Positions 25,869 through 33,405 of a stretch of DNA of 64,000 nt are shown one piece after another. The translations under genes were made by a program, and so were the position numbers. Positions within the stretch are counted from its first letter, which is position 1. Every line of letters starts with the position of its first letter. The notes beneath the pieces are model-generated. The model was given only the letters and a program-made list of their open reading frames with translations, made no database searches and was not told where the DNA came from. The stretch comes from Mycobacterium sp. 1245111.1 (GTDB lineage: Bacteria; Actinomycetota; Actinomycetes; Mycobacteriales; Mycobacteriaceae), in NCBI RefSeq assembly GCF_001673405.1, contig NZ_LZLV01000005.1:1-64000 (forward strand), written 5' to 3'.

Positions 25869-25923
25869 GGAATCAAGTGTTGGGGATCAGAACCCATGTC
25901 GTCTACGCCATGCACCCCACAAA

Positions 25924-26874
25924 TTAGGCCATCAGGGGGTAGCAGGCCCTGACCCGGTCGATCCACCACTGCCGACGGTCCACCGACGCGGCCAACGCCT
26001 GCAGCCGGGCCGGGTCGGGTGTCACCGGCCCGACCGGCAGATAGCCGTCGACGGCGACGACCGGTTCGGTGATGTCCTCGACGAACAACCGGCCGGTGCC
26101 CAGGCCGCAGGCGTGGTCGAGACGCGGCAGGGCCGAGGCCGCGGCCAACCCGGTCGCGATGCCCACCGCCGAGTCCAGTGCACTGGAGATCACGACGGGA
26201 ATGTCGATCTGGCCGGCAATCGTCAGTAGCGCCGAAATACCGCCCAGCGGAGCCACTTTCAGCACCGCGATGTCGGCGGCGCCGGCGCGGACGACGGCCA
26301 ACGGGTCACCGGCTTTGCGGATGCTCTCGTCCGCGGCGATCGGCACGTCGACCTGGCGGCGGACCTGCGCCAGTTCGTCGACGGTGGCACAGGGCTGCTC
26401 GATGTATTCAAGCGGGCCAAGGGCTTTCGCGGCGTCAATGGCCTGCGGAGGAGTCCAGGCACCGTTGGCGTCGACCCGCACGGTCGGCACCAGGGCACGG
26501 ACCGCGTCGACGCGGGCGACGTCGTCGTCGAGCGTCTGACCCGGTTCGGCGACCTTGACCTTCGCCGTCCGCGCGCCGGGGAAGCGGGCCAGGATTTCGG
26601 GCACCTGCCCGGCCGGGACGGCCGGAACGGTGGCGTTGACGTCGATGCGCGTCCGCAGCGGCGGCGGGGGCATGCGGTAGGCCGAGTCGAGGGCGGCGGC
26701 CAGCCAGTGCGCGGCCTCGGCGTGGTCGTATTCGAGGAAGGCGCCGAATTCGCCCCAACCGGCCGGCCCGTCGATCAGCGCGAGTTCGCGAGTGGTGATG
26801 CCGCGGAAGCGAACTCGCATCGGCAGCGACACGACGTGCAGCCGGTCGAGCACGTCGTCGAGGGTGGCGGTCAT
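25924..26874 (-). CDS. menC: o-Succinylbenzoate synthase
   Basis: 316 residues from ATG 26874, whose start overlaps the stop of the upstream amidohydrolase gene (ATGA). Enolase-superfamily barrel: KVKV with K105/K107, metal ligands D135 (VRVDANGAW), E159 (YIEQPC) and D182 (AADESI), and K206 in VLKVAPLGG; PVVISSALDSAVGIATG follows. It dehydrates SHCHC to o-succinylbenzoate. Counterpart of Rv0553; separated from menD here by the GlxA/DJ-1 pair and a hydrolase gene. Confidence 0.95.
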   Translation of the reverse strand: MTATLDDVLDRLHVVSLPMRVRFRGITTRELALIDGPAGWGEFGAFLEYDHAEAAHWLAAALDSAYRMPPPPLRTRIDVNATVPAVPAGQVPEILARFPGARTAKVKVAEPGQTLDDDVARVDAVRALVPTVRVDANGAWTPPQAIDAAKALGPLEYIEQPCATVDELAQVRRQVDVPIAADESIRKAGDPLAVVRAGAADIAVLKVAPLGGISALLTIAGQIDIPVVISSALDSAVGIATGLAAASALPRLDHACGLGTGRLFVEDITEPVVAVDGYLPVGPVTPDPARLQALAASVDRRQWWIDRVRACYPLMA

Positions 26875-28475
26875 GGCGCGTAGACCGGGCGGCCGGCCAG
26901 GAACGTCGCCCGGACCTCCAGCCCGGCGATGTCCTCCGGCGGCACCGTGCGCGGATCTGCCGACAGCACAACCAGATCCGCGTACTTTCCGACCTCCAAC
27001 GAGCCGATGATGTCGTCGGCGAACAGCTGCCACGCCGCGTCGATGGTCTGCGCCCGGATCGCCTGCTCGACGGTCAGCCGCTCCTCGGGGCCAAGCACCC
27101 GACCGCTCGGCGCTTTGCGGGTGACGGCCACGCTGATGTTGCGCAGCGGCTCCTCCGGCGTCACCGGCGGGTCGTTGTGCAGCGAAATCCGCATGCCCGT
27201 CGCCACAGCGGAACCTGCTGGCATCCAACGGTTTCCGCGTTCGGGGCCGAACAGCCCGTCGACGATGACGTCGCCCCAGTAGTGGATCTGGTCGACGAAG
27301 ATGCTGCAGGTGACGCCGAGATCGTGGGCCCGCTGCAACTGCTCGGGCCGGATCGCGCCGACATGCTCGAGCCTTAGCCGGTGGTCGTCGCGCGGATTGC
27401 GCCGTAAAGCCTCCTCGTAGACGTCCAGAATGGTGTCGACGCCGGCGTCACCCTGCACGTGACAGGCCATCGGCCAGCCCAACGGGAAGTAGGCGCCGAC
27501 GATCTCGGTGAGCTGTTCGCGGGTGTAGTTCGCGCACCCGCACGACCCCGGCGTCACGCCGATCGTCCGCGTCGCGGCGGTGTCGAGGTACGGGAACGAC
27601 AGGTCGATGTTGCCGATCCACGGCGAGCCGTCGACCCAGATCTTGATGCCGACCTGACGCAGTATGTCGTCGCCCTCGCCGGGCGTGGCATCGGTCGTCA
27701 TCTGAGGGTTGGACATCTCGTAGGTCCGCAACCGCACGGTGAGCGCCTGGCGCAGGCCCTCGACGAGGGGCCGCAGCGAGGGATCGAACGCCATCTCCGA
27801 GCAGGTGGTCAGCCCGGCCCGGTTGAGTCGGCCGCACTCGGCCAGCAGCATCGCCGGGTAGTCGCTCGGCGAGATCGCGCCGTTGAGCAGCGGGAACACC
27901 GCGCCGGTTTCCTCTGCCGTGCCGTCGAGGTCACCGCCGGCGTCGCGACCGTACTTGGCGCCCTTCGGGTCGGCGGTGTCGCGGCCGAGGCCGGCGCGCT
28001 GGGCGGCCCGCGAATTGAAGTAGGCCTTGTGGCCGGAGTTGTGGATGATCACCAGGGGGTTGTCGGGCGCGATCTCGTTCAGCCAGGCCAGCGTCGGCTC
28101 GGGCAAGCCGTCCTGCAGCAGCGGATCCCACCCGTTGAGGTAGGCGCCGTCGGCTCCGCGGCGGGCCACTTCACCGCGGATGACCTCGACCACCTGGTCG
28201 GCGTCGCGCATGGTGACCGGCCGGATGTCGACCAGCCGATCGGACAACGCGATGGCTTCCATCAGTGGATGTCCGTGCGCCTCAACGAAACCCGGCATCA
28301 CGCAGCCGTCGCCGATATCGATCGTCTGGGTCGAAGCACCGATAAACCCGGCCACGTCGGCGCGGTCACCGACGGCGACGATCCGGCCGTCGACCACGGC
28401 CAGCGCCTCGGCGGTGGGCCGGGCGTCATCGACGGTCAGGACGGTTCCGTACATGACGACATCTGCGGCTGCCAT
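26871..28475 (-). CDS. Amidohydrolase family protein (YtcJ-like), Rv0552-type
   Basis: 534 residues from ATG 28475, the same length I recall for Rv0552. N-terminal beta-sandwich, then GCVMPGFVEAHGHP with the HxH metal pair near 66-68, KIWVDGSPW, ACHVQGDAGVD and RLEHVGAIRPEQL with further ligand histidines, SLHNDPPVTP, and the C-terminal EVGKYADLVVLSADP closing the sandwich. Such enzymes hydrolyse amide or carbamate bonds with one or two metal ions; the substrate is unknown. It is co-translated with menC, but no menaquinone step calls for it. Confidence 0.9.
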   Translation of the reverse strand: MAAADVVMYGTVLTVDDARPTAEALAVVDGRIVAVGDRADVAGFIGASTQTIDIGDGCVMPGFVEAHGHPLMEAIALSDRLVDIRPVTMRDADQVVEVIRGEVARRGADGAYLNGWDPLLQDGLPEPTLAWLNEIAPDNPLVIIHNSGHKAYFNSRAAQRAGLGRDTADPKGAKYGRDAGGDLDGTAEETGAVFPLLNGAISPSDYPAMLLAECGRLNRAGLTTCSEMAFDPSLRPLVEGLRQALTVRLRTYEMSNPQMTTDATPGEGDDILRQVGIKIWVDGSPWIGNIDLSFPYLDTAATRTIGVTPGSCGCANYTREQLTEIVGAYFPLGWPMACHVQGDAGVDTILDVYEEALRRNPRDDHRLRLEHVGAIRPEQLQRAHDLGVTCSIFVDQIHYWGDVIVDGLFGPERGNRWMPAGSAVATGMRISLHNDPPVTPEEPLRNISVAVTRKAPSGRVLGPEERLTVEQAIRAQTIDAAWQLFADDIIGSLEVGKYADLVVLSADPRTVPPEDIAGLEVRATFLAGRPVYAP

Positions 28476-28528
28476 GCCCACGAATGCTAGTGATCCTCGG
28501 AGTATCCGAGGGGGCAGCAGACACAAAT

Positions 28529-28542
28529 TGCAACACGTTCTA
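28529..28542. promoter_or_regulatory. KstR-like operator between fadD8 and the amidohydrolase gene
   Basis: TGCAACACGTTCTA matches the published KstR consensus TNNAACNNGTTNNA at every defined position and includes the AACACGTT core. It lies 10 bp upstream of the fadD8 start and 53 bp from the divergent amidohydrolase start. KstR represses cholesterol and fatty-acid catabolism genes in mycobacteria. Binding is inferred. Confidence 0.65.
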
Positions 28543-28552
28543 GTCTGGCCGT

Positions 28553-30154
28553 ATGAGTGACAACCTGTTGCGCCATCCGACCCATAACGGCCACCTGCTG
28601 GTCGGCGCGCTCAAGCGCCACAAGAACCGGCCGGTGCTGTTCCTCGGCGATACGACGCTGACCGGGGGCCAATTGGCCGAGCGGATCAGCCAGTACACCC
28701 AGGCGTTCGAGGCGCTCGGCGCCGGCACCGGAGTCACCGTCGGCCTGCTCTCGCTCAACCGGCCCGAGGTGCTGATGATCCTCGGCGCCAGTCAGACCCA
28801 GGGCTACCGGCGCACCGCGCTGCATCCGCTCGGCTCGCTGGACGACCACGCCTACGTGCTGTCCGACTGCGGCGCCAGCTCGCTGATCGTCGACCCCAAC
28901 CCGGCGTTCGTGGAACGCGCCCTGGACCTCCTGGAAAAGGTCGACTCGCTCAAGCAGATCCTGACGATCGGCCCGGTTCCCGAAGCGCTGGCCGGGGTGG
29001 CGGTCGACCTGTCCGCCGAGGCGGCCAAGTACGAGCCCAAGCCGCTGGTGGTTGCCGAGTTGGCGCCTGACCACATCGGCGGCATGGCCTACACCGGCGG
29101 CACCACCGGCAAGCCCAAGGGCGTGCTGGGCACCACCGGGAACATTGCCGCGATGACGCAGATCCAGCTCGCCGAGTGGGAGTGGCCTGAGCACCCGCGG
29201 TTCCTGATGTGCACGCCGCTGTCGCACGCTGGGGCGGCGTTCTTCACACCGACCGTGGTCAAGGGCGGCGAGATGGTGGTGCTGAGCAAGTTCGACCCGG
29301 CTGAGGTGCTCAAAACCATTGAGGAGCAAAAGATCACGGCGACCATGCTGGTGCCGTCGATGCTGTATGCGCTGATGGACCACCCGGACTCCAAGACCCG
29401 CGACCTGTCGTCGCTGGAGACGGTGTACTACGGCGCCTCGGCGATCAACCCGGTGCGACTGGCCGAGGCGATCAAGCGGTTCGGCCCGATCTTCGCGCAG
29501 TACTACGGGCAGTCCGAGGCTCCGATGGTGATCACTTACCTGGCCAAGGCCGATCACGACGAAAAGCGGCTGACGTCGTGTGGGCGGCCGACGCTGTTCG
29601 CGCGGGTGGCGCTGCTCGGTGATGACGGCAAGCCCGTCGCGCAGGGCGAGCCCGGCGAAATCTGTGTCAGCGGACCACTTTTGGCGGGCGGCTACTGGCA
29701 GTTGCCCGAAGCGACCGCGGAGACCTTCAAGGACGGCTGGCTACACACCGGCGACATGGCCCGCGAGGACGAGGACGGCTTCTACTTCATCGTCGACCGG
29801 GTCAAGGACATGATCGTCACCGGCGGCTTCAACGTCTTCCCCCGCGAGGTCGAGGACGTCATCGCCGAGCACCCGGCCGTCGCGCAGGTCTGCGTGGTCG
29901 GTACGCCGGACGACAAGTGGGGCGAGGCCGTCACCGCGGTGGTGGTGCTGCGCGACGACGCGGCTCGCGACGACGCCGCGATCGAGGCGATGACCGCCGA
30001 CGTCCAGGCAGCGGTCAAGGAGCGCAAGGGTTCGGTGCAGTCACCCAAGCGTGTGGTGGTCGTCGACGCGCTGCCGTTGACAGGGCTGGGGAAACCGGAC
30101 AAGAAGGCCGTGCGGGCGCAGTTCTGGGAAGGCGCCGGCCGCGCCGTCGGCTGA
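28553..30154 (+). CDS. fadD8: Fatty-acyl-CoA/AMP ligase, FadD8-like
   Basis: 533 residues from ATG 28553. Adenylate-forming enzyme: P-loop YTGGTTGKPKGVL near 180-192, LSHAGAAFF, YYGASAINPVRL, YYGQSEAPMVITYL (A5), GWLHTGDMAREDEDGF (A7), IVDRVKDMIVTGGFNVFPRE (A8) and the catalytic lysine in TGLGKPDKKAV (A10) near the end, so both subdomains are complete. It activates a carboxylate to acyl-CoA. Counterpart of Rv0551c. A KstR-like site overlaps its promoter, suggesting lipid or sterol control. A strong hairpin follows its stop. Confidence 0.92.
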   Translation: MSDNLLRHPTHNGHLLVGALKRHKNRPVLFLGDTTLTGGQLAERISQYTQAFEALGAGTGVTVGLLSLNRPEVLMILGASQTQGYRRTALHPLGSLDDHAYVLSDCGASSLIVDPNPAFVERALDLLEKVDSLKQILTIGPVPEALAGVAVDLSAEAAKYEPKPLVVAELAPDHIGGMAYTGGTTGKPKGVLGTTGNIAAMTQIQLAEWEWPEHPRFLMCTPLSHAGAAFFTPTVVKGGEMVVLSKFDPAEVLKTIEEQKITATMLVPSMLYALMDHPDSKTRDLSSLETVYYGASAINPVRLAEAIKRFGPIFAQYYGQSEAPMVITYLAKADHDEKRLTSCGRPTLFARVALLGDDGKPVAQGEPGEICVSGPLLAGGYWQLPEATAETFKDGWLHTGDMAREDEDGFYFIVDRVKDMIVTGGFNVFPREVEDVIAEHPAVAQVCVVGTPDDKWGEAVTAVVVLRDDAARDDAAIEAMTADVQAAVKERKGSVQSPKRVVVVDALPLTGLGKPDKKAVRAQFWEGAGRAVG

Positions 30155-30163
30155 TGTTGCGTC

Positions 30164-30217
30164 GTGTGTGCGTCCAGCCGCACAGTCAGTGGCGTGCGTG
30201 CGGCTAGACGCACACAC
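30164..30217. terminator. Bidirectional terminator with 20-bp stem
   Basis: GTGTGTGCGTCC-AGCCGCAC (30164-30183) pairs with 30198-30217 at 19 of 20 positions, with a 14-base loop. It lies between the stop of fadD8 (30154) and the stop of the convergent oxidoreductase gene (30229), and can serve both. Confidence 0.75.
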
Positions 30218-30228
30218 GGCTCAAGGCA

Positions 30229-30642
30229 TCAGATCCCGACGCCGCCGACCTTGTCGATGCGGATGTGCGTGACCCATCCCGGCGGAGTGTCCTTGGGCGG
30301 GAACACCTTTGGGTCGAGCAGAGCCTCGGACAGCTCCGTGAGCAATTCGGGGGCACCGCCCTCTTCGACCCGTGCGGTCCCGTGGATGATGAGGTAGGGC
30401 CGAAGCGTCTTGCCGATGTCACCGGCCTCGACGATCGTCACCGCCACCCGGGGATCGCGGCGGACGTTGCGCATCTTCTGATGCTCGGAACGATGCGCGG
30501 TCACCAGCTCGTCGCCGTCGGGCGTCGAACGCAGCCCCACCCACACCAGGCTGACCTGGGGGCTGCCGTCGGGGTTGACCGTGACCAGAGTGGCGTCTTT
30601 GCCCTCGCCGATGAATTCCCGTGCCGCGTCGTTGAGTCTCAT
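30229..30642 (-). CDS. PPOX-class (F420/FMN-dependent) split-barrel oxidoreductase
   Basis: 137 residues from ATG 30642. Split beta-barrel flavin fold: REFIGEGKDATLVTVNPDGSPQ at the N-terminus, VWVGLRST, TAHRSEHQKMRNVRRDPRVAV (phosphate-binding region) and LIIHGTARVEEGGAPEL; a short loop PPKDTPPGWVTHIRIDKVGG closes it. Mycobacterial relatives such as Rv1155 bind cofactor F420. The substrate is unknown. It sits 17 bp after the TetR gene on the same strand and is probably co-transcribed with it. Confidence 0.87.
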   Translation of the reverse strand: MRLNDAAREFIGEGKDATLVTVNPDGSPQVSLVWVGLRSTPDGDELVTAHRSEHQKMRNVRRDPRVAVTIVEAGDIGKTLRPYLIIHGTARVEEGGAPELLTELSEALLDPKVFPPKDTPPGWVTHIRIDKVGGVGI

Positions 30643-30659
30643 GCCTGCTCCAAGCGGTT

Positions 30660-31211
30660 TTACCGACTGGCTATTCCATCCACCAGCAAATCCAGTAGCC
30701 GACCGGTCTGCTCGGGCGAACCGCTGGCCAGGAAGATGCCGATCAGGCTGGACACCACGTCGTCGGCCTGAACGTCGGAGCGCAGGCTGCCGTCGTCGGC
30801 ACCGGCCCGTAACAGCACGTCGACGGCTGCGGAGATGCTGGCGCGGATCTGACTTCCTTCGATGGCCCCCGACTCGACCATCGCGCGAAACGATTCGGCC
30901 ATCCCGCGCTTGGCGGCGACGAACCTGGCGTACCGATCCATCCAACGCCGCAACGCGGCCTTGGGCGGATGCCGCTTGAGTAGTCGCGGGGCAGTCTCGG
31001 CCACTTCGGCGAGCTCGGTGCGATAGATCGCCTCGACCAGCGCCTCGCGGTTGGGGAAATGGCGGTACAGCGTGCCGATCCCGACCCCGGCGTCGCGGGC
31101 GATCGACTCCAGCGACACCTGCCGCCCGTCGGCTGCGGCGAACGCCGCCGTCGCCGCCTCGAGCAACTTCTCCCGGTTACGCCGCGCATCGGAGCGCACA
31201 CTCTCGGTCAA
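30660..31211 (-). CDS. TetR-family repressor of the divergent aldo/keto reductase
   Basis: 183 residues from TTG 31211, preceded by GGAGG ten bases upstream; GTG 31199 is an alternative. Helix-turn-helix: NREKLLEAATAAFAAADGRQ, SLESIARDAGVGIGTLYRHF then NREALVEAIYR (about 12-65). C-terminal ligand domain helical with WMDRYARFVAAKRGMAESF, the SACE_7040-type regulators. Two CGGAGG-N2-CCTCCG palindromes lie in the 87-bp space between it and the divergent reductase gene; one overlaps its own ribosome site, which argues for autorepression and control of the reductase. Confidence 0.92.
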   Translation of the reverse strand: MTESVRSDARRNREKLLEAATAAFAAADGRQVSLESIARDAGVGIGTLYRHFPNREALVEAIYRTELAEVAETAPRLLKRHPPKAALRRWMDRYARFVAAKRGMAESFRAMVESGAIEGSQIRASISAAVDVLLRAGADDGSLRSDVQADDVVSSLIGIFLASGSPEQTGRLLDLLVDGIASR

Positions 31212-31213
31212 AT

Positions 31214-31263
31214 CGGAGGTGCCTCCGTTTCTGCTACAGTCGAATCAAACGGAGGGTCCTCCG
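31214..31263. promoter_or_regulatory. Twin TetR operators CGGAGG-N2-CCTCCG
   Basis: Two perfect 14-bp dyads, CGGAGG-TG-CCTCCG at 31214-31227 and CGGAGG-GT-CCTCCG at 31250-31263, are spaced 36 bp apart in the divergent TetR / aldo-keto reductase promoter. The shared AAACGGAGG flank extends the similarity. The first site contains the ribosome-binding GGAGG of the TetR gene. Very likely the operators of the adjacent repressor. Confidence 0.82.
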
Positions 31264-31298
31264 CATCTCTACCAGTGTCTCACGACCGAGGGAGCACC

Positions 31299-32204
31299 AT
31301 GACAGACAAACCGCAGCCCGGCGGTATCGGAAGCATCGGCGGCCACGAGGTCGCCCGAGTCGGCTACGGCGCCATGCAGCTGTTCGAGACGTCGCTCGAC
31401 GACGCGGTCGCGGTGCTGCGCCGCGCAATTGAATTGGGCGTCAACCACATCGACACCGCGTCGTTCTATGGTCCGGGCGAGGTGAACCGCCGGATCCGCA
31501 AGGCGCTGGCGCCTTACCCCGACGACCTGGTGATCGTCAGCAAGGTCGGGGCCCGCTTCACCGGCGACGAGCCGATCCCGCTGGCCGCGGCGCAACGGCC
31601 CGCCGAACTGCGCGCCGCGGTGGAAGACGACCTGCGCCAGCTGGGCCTCGACCGGGTACCGGTCGTCAACCTTCGTCGCATGGATCTTTTCGCCGCCATT
31701 GGTGCCGAGGGCGACCAGATTGTGGACCTCGACGACCAACTCGCCGAGATGATCGCGATGCGCGACGAGGGCAAGATCGGCGCGATCGGGATCAGCAGCG
31801 TGCCGCTGGAGATCCTGCAGCGCGCGCTGCCCGCCGGCATTGCCTGCGTGCAGAACTCCTACAGCCTGCTCGAACGCTCACAGGAGGAGATGGTCGACGC
31901 CTGCGCGGCCGAGGACATCGCGTGGGTCCCGTACTTCCCACTCGGGTCGGCCCTCCCGGGGTTCCCGAAGGTCACCGATAACCCCGCGGTGCGCGAGGTC
32001 GCGGGCGAGTTGGGTGCCACACCGGCCCAAGTCGGGCTGGCCTGGCTGCTCGCTCACGCGCCGACGACGTTGCTGATCCCTGGAACGCGATCGATCGGGC
32101 ACCTCGAAGAGAACCTCGGCGCCGGCGACGTGACGCTGGGCGCGGAGGCCTTGAAGCGGCTGGACGCCGTCATCGCGCCGGGCACCAGCGCGATGCCCGA
32201 CTAG
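31299..32204 (+). CDS. Aldo/keto reductase
   Basis: 301 residues from ATG 31299 with GAGGGAG upstream; the longer open frame before it is not coding. TIM-barrel AKR: VGYGAMQLFET, catalytic Asp and Tyr in NHIDTASFYGPGEVN (about 45-60), lysine in VIVSKVGARF, then VPVVNLRRMDL where the usual catalytic histidine is replaced, and the NADPH-binding end TTLLIPGTRSIGHLEENLGA. The absence of the histidine is seen in some AKR clades. Physiological substrate unknown; controlled by the divergent TetR repressor through the twin palindromes. Its stop shares CTAG with the stop of the convergent VIT-family gene. Confidence 0.92.
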   Translation: MTDKPQPGGIGSIGGHEVARVGYGAMQLFETSLDDAVAVLRRAIELGVNHIDTASFYGPGEVNRRIRKALAPYPDDLVIVSKVGARFTGDEPIPLAAAQRPAELRAAVEDDLRQLGLDRVPVVNLRRMDLFAAIGAEGDQIVDLDDQLAEMIAMRDEGKIGAIGISSVPLEILQRALPAGIACVQNSYSLLERSQEEMVDACAAEDIAWVPYFPLGSALPGFPKVTDNPAVREVAGELGATPAQVGLAWLLAHAPTTLLIPGTRSIGHLEENLGAGDVTLGAEALKRLDAVIAPGTSAMPD

Positions 32205-32905
32205 CCGATCGCGGCGCCGACCAGATGCCCGATCAGGTAAGTGACCGCGAGAGCCAGCCCTCCCCCGACGAAATTACGAAGTGCCGCACGGCATTTCGAT
32301 GCTCCGCCCAGGCCCGCCGAGACCACGCCGGTGATCAGCAGCGCGAGTAGCACCGCCACCACGGTGACCGGGATCCGCAGCGCGACGGGTGCCACCAGGA
32401 TGGCGATCAACGGCAGTAGTGCACCGACGCTGAATGCGCACGCCGACGACAGCGCGGCCTGCCACGGGTTGGTCAGCTCCTCGGGATCGAATCCGAGCTC
32501 GATGTCGGCATGCGCCGCCATCGGGTCGTTGTCGGTGAGTTCCTCGGCGGCGGTGCGCGCCGTCGCCGGGGATAGTCCCTTGCCCTCGAGCAAGGACGCC
32601 AGCTCGTCCAGCTCGGCGACGGGGTCGGCGCTCAGTTCGCGCGATTCCTGTTGCAGCAGAGCCTGTTCGGTGTCGCGCTGGGCGCTGACCGACACGTATT
32701 CGCCGAGCGCCATCGACACGGCGCCGGCGGCCAACCCGGCGATTCCGGCCGTCATGATCGGCCCGCGGGCCGCGGTCGCCGCGGCGACACCGACGACGAT
32801 GCCCGCGGTGGAGACGATTCCGTCGTTGGCACCGAGGACCCCGGCCCGCAGCCAATTCAGGCGTGCGGAAACCGAACCCAGATGTGGTTCGTGTGGATGG
32901 GACAC
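32201..32905 (-). CDS. VIT family (CCC1-like) iron/manganese transporter
   Basis: 234 residues from GTG 32905 (TTG 32911 also possible; neither has a strong ribosome site). LRAGVLGANDGIVSTAGIVVGVA is the first transmembrane helix with the VIT signature, followed by AAGAVSMALGEYVSVSAQRD; a cytosolic acidic stretch (about 90-145, with helices ELDELASLLEGKGL) follows, then three more transmembrane helices (about 150-225). VIT proteins move Fe2+ or Mn2+ out of the cytosol or into storage. The cytosolic segment carries the metal-binding acidic residues typical of the family. Confidence 0.9.
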   Translation of the reverse strand: MSHPHEPHLGSVSARLNWLRAGVLGANDGIVSTAGIVVGVAAATAARGPIMTAGIAGLAAGAVSMALGEYVSVSAQRDTEQALLQQESRELSADPVAELDELASLLEGKGLSPATARTAAEELTDNDPMAAHADIELGFDPEELTNPWQAALSSACAFSVGALLPLIAILVAPVALRIPVTVVAVLLALLITGVVSAGLGGASKCRAALRNFVGGGLALAVTYLIGHLVGAAIG

Positions 32906-32944
32906 GGGCAAAGAGTAGACACCCGAGGCGGGTACCGTCGCGGT

Positions 32945-33403
32945 ATGAGCGCGAACAAATCGGTCCGAGCACCGTGGTGGCTCAAACCCGCCAACAAGGT
33001 CTTCATCCGAATGTCGCGGCTGGGCCTGAGTTTCGGCGGCGAGAGCCCGGTGGTGCTGACGGTGGCGGGCCGCAAATCGGGCCGAGAGCGATCGACTCCC
33101 GTCACGCCGATGGAGGTCGAGGGCAAGGAATACGTGGTGGCCGGTTTCCCCGGCGCCGACTGGGTGGCCAACGTCCGCGCCGCCGGCGAGGTGACGCTGG
33201 CCCGCGGCCGCAACGTCCGGCAGGTCAGAATGGTCGAGTTGCCCGCCGACGAGGCCCGCCCGGTGTTGCGGTTGTTTCCCGAGAAGGTGCCCACCGGTGT
33301 GGGCTTCATGAAACGAACGGGCCTGGTGACCGACGGGCTGCCGGACGAATTGGAAGCGCTGGCCGGCCGCATCGCGGTCTTTCGACTAGACGGGATTCAC
33401 TAG
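32945..33403 (+). CDS. Ddn-like deazaflavin (F420)-dependent nitroreductase family protein
   Basis: 152 residues from ATG 32945. Split-barrel FDOR-A features: KPANKVFIRMSRLGL amphipathic N-terminus, PVVLTVAGRKSGRERSTPV (phosphate/F420 region, GRKSG), VAGFPGADWVANVRAAGEV, then ARPVLRLFPEKVP and a short C-terminus. Members use F420H2 to reduce quinones, nitro compounds or other acceptors at the membrane. It ends two bases before menB, with which it is likely co-transcribed; a quinone-related substrate is plausible but unproven. Confidence 0.88.
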   Translation: MSANKSVRAPWWLKPANKVFIRMSRLGLSFGGESPVVLTVAGRKSGRERSTPVTPMEVEGKEYVVAGFPGADWVANVRAAGEVTLARGRNVRQVRMVELPADEARPVLRLFPEKVPTGVGFMKRTGLVTDGLPDELEALAGRIAVFRLDGIH

Positions 33404-33405
33404 CG

